DNA of 64,000 bases from Oscillibacter ruminantium GH1. GTDB lineage: Bacteria > Bacillota > Clostridia > Oscillospirales > Oscillospiraceae. Each line of letters starts with the position of its first letter. The first letter of the stretch is position 1. Shown here piece after piece: positions 54,451 to 63,329 of the stretch. A program made the position numbers and the translations under genes. The stretch covers positions 229,138 through 293,137 of the forward strand of contig NZ_DF158898.1 in NCBI RefSeq assembly GCF_000307265.1, in the 5' to 3' direction. The notes beneath the pieces were generated by a model, which was not told the DNA's origin, did not search any database, and saw only the letters and a list, made by a program, of their open reading frames with translations.

Positions 54451-54512
54451 AAAAAAATCCCGTTCGGCGGGAACCGGCCCCTGTGGGCAAGGCTCCTGCG
54501 CCGAACGAGAAA
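54451..54512 (-). terminator. Terminator of the DUF1643 gene
   Basis: On the minus strand TCTCGTTCGGCG pairs with CGCCGAACGGGA around a ~29-nt loop and is followed by T7 (54457-54451). Confidence 0.85.
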
Positions 54513-54546
54513 TTTTACGTCTTTACCTGTGAAAACAGAAAATCGC

Positions 54547-55158
54547 TTACCGCTCGCGCAGATAGGCGGCAATGTCGAGGTCCAGCAGCACGGTGTCGCG
54601 CTTGAGATACAGCGGGTGGTGAGGATGGCCGGATTTCAGGGGCGGTCCGGCGGAGAACCATCTGGCACCGGCAGTTTGCCCCTGTGCCGCAAAATCCCGC
54701 AGGCAGTCCATCAGGTAGGGGCGTTTTTCAATAATGTTGCCCCACGCCGCCCAGATCGCGGGCTGAGGAGACAGACTCAGCAGATAAGCAAAGGCTTTGC
54801 AGTTCTCATCATGAAGAAAGGCGTTGCATTCCCGCTCCATATCATCGGGCCGGGTGGCCCGCTGGGCGTAAACGTTAAACATAAGAAAACTGTCGTATCC
54901 GTTGGAAAGAGCGATGCGTTGGGCGGATTGAAGGGTTGGGTCCAGTGCGTCCGGCGCGGCGGTGGATGGGTTGATCCCAATACAGATCAGGGGCTTTTTG
55001 CCGCGGGTGCCCAGTATGTAACGGTATTCGGAATAGGCGTTGGGGACATACAGCCATTTGTCCGCATCGTAATCCGGAGAGGGCCGTAGCGCGGCGGACA
55101 GCGATTCGTCAAAGGACAGAACCTCGATCTGACCAGTGGTGGAACTTGGAATGTGCAT
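54547..55158 (-). CDS. DUF1643 family protein
   Basis: 203 aa. ICIGINPSTAAPDALDPTL, then SNGYDSFLMFNVYAQRATRP and the later WAAWGN and HPLYL segments match DUF1643, a widespread family of unknown function often found singly. The start is ATG at 55158, since AAAAGGAG lies upstream at a normal distance and the longer frame to 55209 lacks a site. It has its own terminator. No functional partner is visible. Confidence 0.87.
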   Translation of the reverse strand: MHIPSSTTGQIEVLSFDESLSAALRPSPDYDADKWLYVPNAYSEYRYILGTRGKKPLICIGINPSTAAPDALDPTLQSAQRIALSNGYDSFLMFNVYAQRATRPDDMERECNAFLHDENCKAFAYLLSLSPQPAIWAAWGNIIEKRPYLMDCLRDFAAQGQTAGARWFSAGPPLKSGHPHHPLYLKRDTVLLDLDIAAYLRER

Positions 55159-55244
55159 TGGCTTGGCTCCTTTTCGGTGGTTTTCTTCAGTGTAACAGGC
55201 CGGGGGCAAAAATGCAAACCCTCTGTTCTTTCGGGGCAGGCTGT

Positions 55245-55420
55245 GATAAAATAGCTGCGGAGCAGCTATTTTATCGGTATTATGTTATTTGCCACAACGG
55301 TGCTTCGCACCTGCGGCAAAAGCTGTGGAACGGCTATTTTATCAGTTTTATATCATTTTTCACAACGGTGCTTCGCACTTGCGGCAAAAGCCGCAGAGCA
55401 GCTATTTTTTGCATTTGCAT
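55245..55420 (+). repeat. Tandem array of ~68-bp repeats with hairpins upstream of addB
   Basis: Units begin near 55257, 55325 and 55393 (period 68; the third is partial) and share GCTATTTTAT, CACAACGGTGCTTCGCAC and TGCGGCAAAAGC blocks with point changes. The first junction is a perfect 14-bp palindrome GATAAAATAGCTGC (55245-55258) with its complement (55262-55275), loop GGA; the next two junctions keep the fold with mismatches. Each full unit also has a GGTGCTTCGCACC hairpin. It lies inside the addB leader. The remaining gap (55159-55244, 55421-55493) shows nothing else. Confidence 0.85.
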
Positions 55421-55493
55421 TATTTCCCGGTACAGCGATTACTGTAAGAAGGAAGACCGGCTCTGCCGGAGACGGAGAAAGGGAGCGGAAACC

Positions 55494-58400
55494 ATGCTGA
55501 CGATTCTGATGGGGCGGGCAAGAAGCGGAAAATCGGAGCGAATCCTGCGGGAGATCGCCCAAAAGGGAGACAGTTCCCGGCAGATTCTGCTGGTACCGGA
55601 GCACGCCTCCCATCAGGCAGAAGTGGATTTGTGCCGGGCCTGCGGAGACGCCGCCAGCCGCCACGCGGAGGTATTGAGCTTCCGCCGTCTTGCTACCCGT
55701 GTGCTGGCCATCACCGGCGGCGCGGCGGATGTGACCTTGGACGCCGGGGGCAAGCTGCTGAACCTGCAAAAATCCCTGACAGAGCTGGCCCCGGTGCTGA
55801 AGGTCTATCGCCGTCCCAGCCAGCGTGCCGCGTTTTTGGAACAGCTCTTGGGTCTTTTGGACGAGCTGACCAGCTATGCCGTCTCGCCGGAGACTTTTGC
55901 TGCCCGGGCGGAGGATATTCCCGGTGCAATGGGGGACAAGCTGCGGGATCTGGCGTTGATCTATGCGGATTACGAGGCCCGTCTCTGCCGCCCGGACTTT
56001 GATGGACGGGACCGGATGAGCAAGCTGCGGGATCATCTGGAGGAATCCGGATATGCTGACGGAAAAGACGTGTATCTGGATGGCTTCTCCTACTTCAACG
56101 GGCTGGAGCAGGGTGTGCTGTCGGCTTTTCTGCGGAGGGCCGCATCCGTGACGGTGACGCTCCTGGGAGAGGAAAACAACGCCAGCGAAATTTTTGAGGT
56201 GTCTGTCCGCACGCGTGATCGGCTGTGCCGTCTGGCGGCGGGGGCAGGATGTCCCTGTGAGATCAAGTACGTTACGTCGCAGGATGACTCACCACTGGGT
56301 CTTGTGGAACGGGCGTTTTTCGGCGGAGATGAGATTTGGGAGGAGCCGACGGACGCCGTTCGCGTCCGGGAGGCGGACTCCGTATTCTCGGAGGTGGAGC
56401 AGACTGCCGCCGACATTCTCCGGCTGGTAAAAACGGGGAAGTGCCGCTTCCGGGACATCACCGTGGCGGCACGGAACATGCAGGACTATGAATCTGCCAT
56501 TGAAAATGTATTTGAACGGTACGGTGTGCCGGTGTTTCTCAGCCGCCGCAGCGACATTCTGGAAAAGCCGGTGCTGTCGCTTCTCTCGGGGGCGCTGGAC
56601 GCCGTTACCGGCGGGTGCGAATACGAGGATATGTTTCACTATCTGAAAACCGGCCTTGCAGGGCTTACTCCGGCAGAGTGCGACGCGCTGGAAAATTACG
56701 TCCTTACATGGGAGATTCACGGTTCTCTCTGGCTTCGGGAAGAGGATTGGGTAGCCAACCCCGGCGGTTATGGCGCAATCTGGACAGACGCGCGGAAAGC
56801 AGAGTTGGCGGAACTGAACCAGCTCCGCCGCAGAGTTCGAGTACCTCTGAAATTACTGTCCGACAACATGAAAGCCGCAAATACAGCAATGGAGCAAGTG
56901 AATGCTCTTTACAGTTTTATGGAGACGCTGGGGCTTCAATCCATGCTGGAAAAGCAGATGAAAGCTCTGGGAGAGCAGGGCGAATTGCAGACAGCAGAGG
57001 AGACGGGTCAGCTGTGGGGTATCCTGTGCGGTGTGCTGGACCAGTTCGTGGAGATTCTGGGGGACGAGGCCATGGACCCCGAGACATTCACCCGGCTGCT
57101 GCGGCTGCTGCTGACACAGTATAGCGTGGGAACCATTCCCCCGGCGCTGGATCAGGTTTCCGCCAGTGAGATCACTCGAAACGACCGCCACACGACCAAG
57201 TACCTCTTTTTGCTGGGGGTTAACGACCATGTGCTTCCCGCCGTGGCCCAGAGCGGCGGCGTTTTGAACGACGATGACCGGGAGGAGCTGGCCCAGCGGG
57301 GTATCCAGCTGGCCCCTACGGGAATGGAGCAGTTCAACGTGGAACTGCAAAATCTTTACGCCGCGCTGGCGCAGCCGGTCAAAGGACTGACTGTCAGCTA
57401 TCCCGTCTCCGACGTGAATGGGTCACAGCTACGCCCTGCCTTTGTGGTGGAACGGCTGCTGAAACTGTTCCCGAGAAACCGGCTGGAGCGGGAAAAGGAT
57501 GAAAAGGAATATCGCTTGTCAGCTGTTGTGCCAGCGTTGGAAACTGCCGGTCAAGATCCGGGTGGCCCAGTCTGGCAGTGGTTCGCGGAGCGGGCAGAAT
57601 GGATGGACCGTCTTTCCGCCATGAAACGGGCGGCAGCCCTTGGAAGAGGGCGGCTGACGCTGCCCGCCGTGCGGGCATTGTACGGAGAGCGATTCAATAT
57701 GTCCGCATCCCGGCTGGAAAAGCTGCGTCAGTGCCATTTTGCCTATTTCATGCAGTACGGACTGAAAGCCCGCCAGAGGGAAACCGCCGCCTTTGATGCG
57801 CCGCAAATCGGCACATTTTTGCACTTTATTCTGGAAAATGTTACGGCGGAAGTGGCGAAACAAGGCGGATTTAGGAATGTTTCCCGGGAAATGCTCAATC
57901 AGCTGACAGACCGTTTTATGGACGAATACGTCCAGAGCGAGCTTCCCAATTTTCAGGACCGCACAGCTCGGTTCCGTTATCTCTTCTCCCGTCTGCGTAC
58001 CACGGCCTATGCCGTGGTGGAAGAGACGGCGCGGGAGCTGGCGGAGTCGGACTTTGTGCCGGTGGAATTTGAGCTGTCCTTCGGGGACAAGGGGACGCTG
58101 CCCGCCGTCACTGTGTCCGAACCCGACGGGGAACTGCGGGTAAACGGTAAGGTGGACCGGGTGGACGGCTGGGTGAGAAACGGCAGGCTGTATCTCCGGG
58201 TGGTGGATTACAAAACGGGGAAGAAGAGCTTTGATCTGGCCGAAGTCCGCATGGGGCTGGATATCCAGATGCTTTTGTACCTGTTTACCCTGCAAAAGGA
58301 AGGACAGGGCTACTTTCAAAAGGAAATCGTTCCCGCCGGGGTTTTATATCTCCCGGCGCGGGACGAGATTTTGGCGCAGGAGCGAAATGTCACACCGGAA

Positions 58401-58814
58401 AAATTAGCACAAGAGCGGGCCAAGACTCTGCGTCGCAGCGGCTTGCTTTTAAATGAGCCGGAGGTGCTGCAAGCGATGGAGCACGACGCGCTGACGGAGC
58501 CGAAATATCTGCCTTTGCGGGTGGATCGGGAGGGGAACCTCTCCGGCAGCATTGCCTCCGCCGCCCAGCTGGGAAAGCTGGGAAACCATGTGGAGCGTCT
58601 GCTCCACACCATCACAGCGGAGGTGCGGGACGGCGTGATCGACGCAGACCCCTGCTGCCACGACGAGAACGACAGTGTGTGCCAGTATTGTGACTGGGCG
58701 CCTGCCTGCCACTTTGAGGACGGCCGGGGTGGCGACCGCCTGCGCTACATTCAAAAGACGACGGCGGCGGAATTCTGGCAACAGATGGACGAGGAGGACG
58801 ACGGACGTGGCTAA
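55494..58814 (+). CDS. addB: ATP-dependent helicase/nuclease subunit AddB (RexB-like)
   Basis: Partner of AddA in the double-strand-break end-processing complex that loads RecA. 1106 aa. A Walker A-like GRARSGKSERIL (7-18) opens the N-terminal helicase-like region; the C-terminal nuclease domain has GKVDRVDGW and VVDYKTGKKS, and a Cys cluster (one Cys near 747 in LRQCHF, three more near 1047-1065 in CQYCDWAPAC) that should bind an Fe-S centre. The start is ATG at 55494 after AGGGAG; the longer open frame back to 55146 only reads through the repeat array. It overlaps addA by 8 nt. Confidence 0.95.
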   Translation: MLTILMGRARSGKSERILREIAQKGDSSRQILLVPEHASHQAEVDLCRACGDAASRHAEVLSFRRLATRVLAITGGAADVTLDAGGKLLNLQKSLTELAPVLKVYRRPSQRAAFLEQLLGLLDELTSYAVSPETFAARAEDIPGAMGDKLRDLALIYADYEARLCRPDFDGRDRMSKLRDHLEESGYADGKDVYLDGFSYFNGLEQGVLSAFLRRAASVTVTLLGEENNASEIFEVSVRTRDRLCRLAAGAGCPCEIKYVTSQDDSPLGLVERAFFGGDEIWEEPTDAVRVREADSVFSEVEQTAADILRLVKTGKCRFRDITVAARNMQDYESAIENVFERYGVPVFLSRRSDILEKPVLSLLSGALDAVTGGCEYEDMFHYLKTGLAGLTPAECDALENYVLTWEIHGSLWLREEDWVANPGGYGAIWTDARKAELAELNQLRRRVRVPLKLLSDNMKAANTAMEQVNALYSFMETLGLQSMLEKQMKALGEQGELQTAEETGQLWGILCGVLDQFVEILGDEAMDPETFTRLLRLLLTQYSVGTIPPALDQVSASEITRNDRHTTKYLFLLGVNDHVLPAVAQSGGVLNDDDREELAQRGIQLAPTGMEQFNVELQNLYAALAQPVKGLTVSYPVSDVNGSQLRPAFVVERLLKLFPRNRLEREKDEKEYRLSAVVPALETAGQDPGGPVWQWFAERAEWMDRLSAMKRAAALGRGRLTLPAVRALYGERFNMSASRLEKLRQCHFAYFMQYGLKARQRETAAFDAPQIGTFLHFILENVTAEVAKQGGFRNVSREMLNQLTDRFMDEYVQSELPNFQDRTARFRYLFSRLRTTAYAVVEETARELAESDFVPVEFELSFGDKGTLPAVTVSEPDGELRVNGKVDRVDGWVRNGRLYLRVVDYKTGKKSFDLAEVRMGLDIQMLLYLFTLQKEGQGYFQKEIVPAGVLYLPARDEILAQERNVTPEKLAQERAKTLRRSGLLLNEPEVLQAMEHDALTEPKYLPLRVDREGNLSGSIASAAQLGKLGNHVERLLHTITAEVRDGVIDADPCCHDENDSVCQYCDWAPACHFEDGRGGDRLRYIQKTTAAEFWQQMDEEDDGRG

Positions 58815-61800
58815 CATACAATTGACCGCCGCACAGCAATCGGCGGTGGAGAACCGGGGCGGAAGCCTGTTGGTGTCGGCGGCGGCAGGGTCCGGCAAGA
58901 CGAAGGTGCTGGTGGAGCGGCTGTTTCTCTATATTTTAGAGGATCGCTGCAACATCGACGACTTTCTCATTATCACCTATACAAAGGCCGCTGCGGCGGA
59001 ACTGCGGAGCAAGATTGCCTCGGAGCTTGGCAAGCTGCTGGGAGAGCATCCCGGCGATCAGCACCTGTGCCGCCAGCTGCTGCGGGTCTATCAGGCAGAC
59101 ATCAAGACTGTGGATTCATTTTGCACGGTGTTGCTGCGGGAAAACGTCCACCTTTTGGCGCGGGACGGCGAAAAATACTGCCTAACCCCAGATTTCCGGG
59201 TTCTGGATGAGGGGGAAGCGGGACTTCTGCGCCGCCGGGTGTTGGAGCGGACGCTGGAGGATTTTTATGGCAAGCTGGGCGAAAACCCCGGCGGGGCATT
59301 GTTGGCAGACACGCTGGGCGCGGGACGGGACGACGGTGCGCTGGCAGAGCTGGTGCTGGAAGTCCATGGAAAACTCCAGAGCCATGCTTACCCGGAGCGT
59401 TGGCTGACGGAAAATCAGAAAAAGTGGGAGTGCCTTTCCGGCGCGTTTGACGAGACAGCCTACGCCGAGGAGCTTTTAGCGGGAGTGAACCGCAAGGCGG
59501 CCTCTTGGAGCAAAATAGTTCGCTCCGCTGCTAAAAGTGTGGAAAGTGACTTAGCTTTACATGCCGGATATGGTGAGAAGTTTCTGGTTGCGGCGGATTC
59601 GCTGGAAGCGCTCTGTGAAGCAGCTGCGCGAGGCTGGGACGATGCGGGAAAAATGGCGGAAGCGGTGGACTTTCCCCGTTTGTCTACACCCAAGGGCCGC
59701 AAGGACGACCCAGAGGTTCTGCGGCTGAAGACCCTGTGGGACGGGTGCAAGGCGGATGTGAAAAAGCTGCGGACGGGGCTGAACGTCACAGGAGCGGAAG
59801 CCATGGAGGATTTACAGGCCGTGGCCCCCGCCATGGCGGCTCTGTTGGCGCTGACGGCGGAGTTTTCCCGGCGCTACCGTACGGAAAAGTTGCGACTGAA
59901 CGGGGCGGATTTTTCGGATCAGGAGCATTTGGCTCTCGCGCTGCTGACCAAGGAGGACGGCCAGCCCACGGAGCTGGGCGGACAGGTCGCCGCCCGCTAC
60001 CGGGAGATTTTGGTGGACGAATATCAGGATACCAACGAGGTGCAAAACCACATTTTTCAGGCGGTTTCCCGCGAGGGGCAGAACCTGTTCACCGTGGGAG
60101 ACGTGAAGCAGTCCATCTACCGCTTCCGGTTGGCGGATCCCACCATTTTTCTGCGGAAATACGCCTCCTTCAAGTCCCACACCGACGCGGCGGAGGGGGA
60201 GGAGAGAAAAATTCTTTTGTCTCAGAATTTCCGGTCCCGAAAGGAGATCTTAAATGCCGCCAACTTTGTCTTTGAGAATATTATGTCCCCGGAGTTGGGA
60301 GAGATGGAGTACGGTGAGGACGAAAAGCTGTATTTCGGTGCTTCCTACTATCCGGAACGGGACGACTGCGCCACAGAATATCATCTGATCTCCGCCCGCC
60401 AGCGGTCGGCAGAACTGGAGCGCCCGGTAAAAAAGGCTGTGGCGGAGGCCCGACTGGCAGCGGAGCGGATTCGTCGGCTGCTGGACGAAAAATACCCCGT
60501 CACGGGGGAGGACGGCGCGCTGCGGCCCTGCCGTCCGGAAGACATTGTAATTCTGATGCGCTCACCGGGAAGCCGCGCGGCCACTTTTTCTGCGGCGCTG
60601 GCGGAGCGAGGCGTACCCTGTTCCTTTCAAGAGCAGGGGGATTACTTTACCTCCATGGAGGTGTCCACCACACTGAGCCTGCTCCATGTGATCGACAATC
60701 CCCGACAGGATGTGCCGCTGATCGCCGCGCTCCGTTCGCCGCTGTTTGGATTCACGCCGGACCGGCTGGCCCGGGTGCGGGCCTCCTGCGTCGAGGGGGA
60801 CTTTTTTGATGCTGTTTCCGCTGACGGCGGAGAGGACTGCCGTACCTTTTTAGAGACATTGGATCGCCTGCGGATTCTGTCGCGGGACATGAATGTGGAG
60901 CGCCTTTTGTGGCATATTTACAACGAGCTGAACGTGTTGGGCGTATTCGGGGCCATGGATCGGGGCGAGGAACGGAAGGAAAATCTGATTGCCCTGACAG
61001 AGCACGCGGAAAATTTTGAGCGGGGCGGCTGCCGTGGTCTGTTCCTTTTTTTAGAGCAGCTTCAAAAGCTGATTGACAGCGACCGAGCACCCGCCACCCG
61101 CGGAAAGACGGAATTGGGCGGCGTGCGGCTCATGAGCGTCCACAAGTCCAAGGGGCTGGAATTTCCCATTGTGCTGTTGTGCGATCTGGACCGTGCATTC
61201 TCCCGTATGGATTTTGACACTCCGGTGCTGGTCCACCCGGAGCTGGGTCTGGGGCCTCGGCGGGTGGATCTCGCCCGCCGCATCCATTATCCCACCATGG
61301 CCCGGCGAGCTATTGAGGACAAGCTCCGCCGGGAGAATCAGTCAGAGGAGCAGCGGATTTTATACGTAGCCATGACCCGCCCCAAGGAAAAGCTGATTTT
61401 GATCCACAGCCTTTACCACGCGGAAAGCACCCTGAAAAAGCTGGCCAGTCTTGCGGCCTGCCCGATTCCGCCGGAGACGGCGGCGGGCTGCCGAAGCTAT
61501 GGCGAATGGCTTTTGCTGCCGCTGCTGTGCCGCCCGGAGGCGGGAGCGCTGCGGGAAATGGCAGGTGTGGAGCCCGAAAATCTCTGCGGCGGGGACGAAA
61601 GCCCGTGGCAAGTGTTTTTACATGATAGTGAGGATTTTCGAGAGATTCTGCCCGTTCAATCAGCGGACGGTGAGACTGCGTACGCAAAAATCCCGGATTT
61701 GAGTCTGCTGGAAATAGACTACCCCTATGAAGCGGCGACCCGTCTGCCGGCCAAACGGACGGCGACCCAGCTCAAGGGCCGGGAGAAGGATGAGGAGGCG

Positions 61801-62370
61801 GCAGAAAACGCGCCCCGTCCACCCGCGCTGCGGCCGTTGGATCAGCCCCGCTTCCGGCAGGAGCGCCACGGCCTCACTCCCACAGAGCGGGGAACAGCAG
61901 CCCATCTGGCTTTGCAATATCTGAACTTTTCCGACCCGGACGCAACCGGTCAGGTGGCGGCGCTGCGGGAAAAACGGCTTTTGACGCCGGAGCAGGCGGC
62001 AAGTATAGACCTTGAGCAGCTGGAAGTGCTGCTTTCCTCTCCGTTGGCGGAGGACATCCGAAACGGAAAAAACGTCCTGCGGGAGTATCCATTCACCGTT
62101 CTGATCCACGCGTCGGAACTGGACGAGAGGGCGGGAGACGACGAGGTTCTGTTGCAGGGCGTGGTGGACTGCTGCTTTGAGACAGAGACAGGCCTCACTG
62201 TGGTTGATTTCAAAACCGACCGCGTTTTCGGTGAAGATGTTCGGCGCAGGGCAGAGCACTACCGGCCTCAGCTGGAGGCTTACAGCTCTGCGTTGGAGCG
62301 AGTGCTGGAGAAAAAAGTGACGCGCAGGGTGCTATATTTTCTGACTTCCGGTGAAACGGTGAATCTGTAA
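58807..62370 (+). CDS. addA: ATP-dependent helicase/nuclease subunit AddA
   Basis: UvrD-type motor and nuclease of AddAB. 1187 aa: Q-motif TAAQQSAV, Walker A AAAGSGKT (25-32), Walker B DEYQDT (around 404-409), GDVKQSIYRFRLADP motif III, LMSVHKSKGLEFPIV motif V and a C-terminal RecB-like nuclease with VVDFKTDR (about 1132-1139). The start is GTG at 58807, with GAGGAGG about 10 nt upstream, overlapping the addB stop; the frame upstream of it is addB out of phase. Confidence 0.95.
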   Translation: MANIQLTAAQQSAVENRGGSLLVSAAAGSGKTKVLVERLFLYILEDRCNIDDFLIITYTKAAAAELRSKIASELGKLLGEHPGDQHLCRQLLRVYQADIKTVDSFCTVLLRENVHLLARDGEKYCLTPDFRVLDEGEAGLLRRRVLERTLEDFYGKLGENPGGALLADTLGAGRDDGALAELVLEVHGKLQSHAYPERWLTENQKKWECLSGAFDETAYAEELLAGVNRKAASWSKIVRSAAKSVESDLALHAGYGEKFLVAADSLEALCEAAARGWDDAGKMAEAVDFPRLSTPKGRKDDPEVLRLKTLWDGCKADVKKLRTGLNVTGAEAMEDLQAVAPAMAALLALTAEFSRRYRTEKLRLNGADFSDQEHLALALLTKEDGQPTELGGQVAARYREILVDEYQDTNEVQNHIFQAVSREGQNLFTVGDVKQSIYRFRLADPTIFLRKYASFKSHTDAAEGEERKILLSQNFRSRKEILNAANFVFENIMSPELGEMEYGEDEKLYFGASYYPERDDCATEYHLISARQRSAELERPVKKAVAEARLAAERIRRLLDEKYPVTGEDGALRPCRPEDIVILMRSPGSRAATFSAALAERGVPCSFQEQGDYFTSMEVSTTLSLLHVIDNPRQDVPLIAALRSPLFGFTPDRLARVRASCVEGDFFDAVSADGGEDCRTFLETLDRLRILSRDMNVERLLWHIYNELNVLGVFGAMDRGEERKENLIALTEHAENFERGGCRGLFLFLEQLQKLIDSDRAPATRGKTELGGVRLMSVHKSKGLEFPIVLLCDLDRAFSRMDFDTPVLVHPELGLGPRRVDLARRIHYPTMARRAIEDKLRRENQSEEQRILYVAMTRPKEKLILIHSLYHAESTLKKLASLAACPIPPETAAGCRSYGEWLLLPLLCRPEAGALREMAGVEPENLCGGDESPWQVFLHDSEDFREILPVQSADGETAYAKIPDLSLLEIDYPYEAATRLPAKRTATQLKGREKDEEAAENAPRPPALRPLDQPRFRQERHGLTPTERGTAAHLALQYLNFSDPDATGQVAALREKRLLTPEQAASIDLEQLEVLLSSPLAEDIRNGKNVLREYPFTVLIHASELDERAGDDEVLLQGVVDCCFETETGLTVVDFKTDRVFGEDVRRRAEHYRPQLEAYSSALERVLEKKVTRRVLYFLTSGETVNL

Positions 62371-62390
62371 GAAAAAGCCGTAAAAAGGGC

Positions 62391-62419
62391 TGGAAAACCT
62401 TGGCGTGTTATGCTATAAT
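62391..62419 (+). promoter_or_regulatory. Extended -10 promoter upstream of the zinc-ribbon gene
   Basis: TGCTATAAT gives an extended -10 with a perfect TATAAT (62414-62419); the -35 TGGAAA (62391-62396) is poor. The ~190-nt leader (62427-62618) shows no structure I can name. Confidence 0.65.
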
Positions 62420-62618
62420 GTTACCTATCGCCGTGCTGCCCACAGGGGCATATGCGGCGCGGTTATCAATTGTTCTTTCATGCAAATCGCCGATCTTTCA
62501 GGATAGCGTCAAACCAGCTCCGCTGGATTGATGCCGCACAGACGGACATACAGCCTGCACGACACGCTCCTGAAAATTACATGGCATTTGCCGGAATCAA
62601 GGATTTGAGGTGTGCGCA

Positions 62619-63230
62619 ATGCAAAATGAGATGAGGACGTTTGGCTATCTCTGCCCCATCTGCGGCAAGCCCGTGATGGCAGCACGATCCCTGTTTGCGC
62701 TGGAGGCCTCCGGCGTGGAGGTGGAGTGCGAGTGCGGTGGGTCCGTTCTGCGGACGGAGTTTGACGGCCAGCGATGCAAGATTTTTGTCCCGTGCGGACT
62801 GTGCGGCGAGACTCACACAGCCCAGTGCGGCATAGAGAATCTTACGCGGGAGGGCGGCGTGGCTTTCGGCTGCGCGAAGACACAGGAATTCTGCTGCTTC
62901 GTGGGAGACGAGGGAAACGTTGAAAAGCACCTGCGGGAACTGGAGATTTTGGCGCAGAAGGAGAAGCAGAACCGGGAAAACGGCGGCGAGCAGTTTTTGG
63001 ACAGCGTCATTATGTACGAAATCCTCTCCGAGCTAAAGGAGATCGCCGCCCGGGAAAACGGCATTGTCTGCGCCTGTGGTGGTCATGATTACGCCATGGA
63101 GATTCGGCGCTCCGCTGTGGATTTGATCTGCAAGTCCTGCGGCGCAAAGCTGCGGATTCCCGCCGCCACGGAGGACGATCTGGACGATCTTTGCTGCCAT
63201 TTGCGCCTGACGATCCCCGGCGAGGTGTGA
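62619..63230 (+). CDS. Zinc-ribbon protein of unknown function
   Basis: 203 aa with five Cys clusters: CPIC (15-18), CECGG, CGLCGE, CACGG (about 150) and CKSCG (about 172), with more single Cys between. The spacing suggests two zinc ribbons at the N-terminal half and one at the C-terminal end around an acidic helical middle (EKHLRELEILAQKEKQNREN). There are no membrane spans and no recognised catalytic motif. The start is ATG at 62619, 7 nt after GAGGT. It may bind nucleic acid or sense metal; the downstream metal exporter gives weak support for the second. Confidence 0.7.
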   Translation: MQNEMRTFGYLCPICGKPVMAARSLFALEASGVEVECECGGSVLRTEFDGQRCKIFVPCGLCGETHTAQCGIENLTREGGVAFGCAKTQEFCCFVGDEGNVEKHLRELEILAQKEKQNRENGGEQFLDSVIMYEILSELKEIAARENGIVCACGGHDYAMEIRRSAVDLICKSCGAKLRIPAATEDDLDDLCCHLRLTIPGEV

Positions 63231-63329
63231 TCTTTCACACAATCTCAGCCAGCGGACTTTTTCACCGGGATGGGTGCAACGTACAAAAATGTCGGCGGCC
63301 TGTGCCGCCGGGAAAAGGGGATTGACGGG

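Noticed and set aside
55245-55420. CRISPR-like array upstream of addB
   Set aside because: Units are contiguous tandem copies without unique spacers, and there are no cas genes.
55146-55493. N-terminal extension of addB through the repeat array
   Set aside because: No ribosome site; the residues are translations of the 68-bp repeats and show no homology pattern. The ATG at 55494 has a good site and gives the normal AddB start.
63231-63329. Mn2+ (yybP-ykoY) or NiCo riboswitch ahead of the CDF gene
   Set aside because: Only one simple GC hairpin is visible and the conserved junction sequences of these classes are absent.
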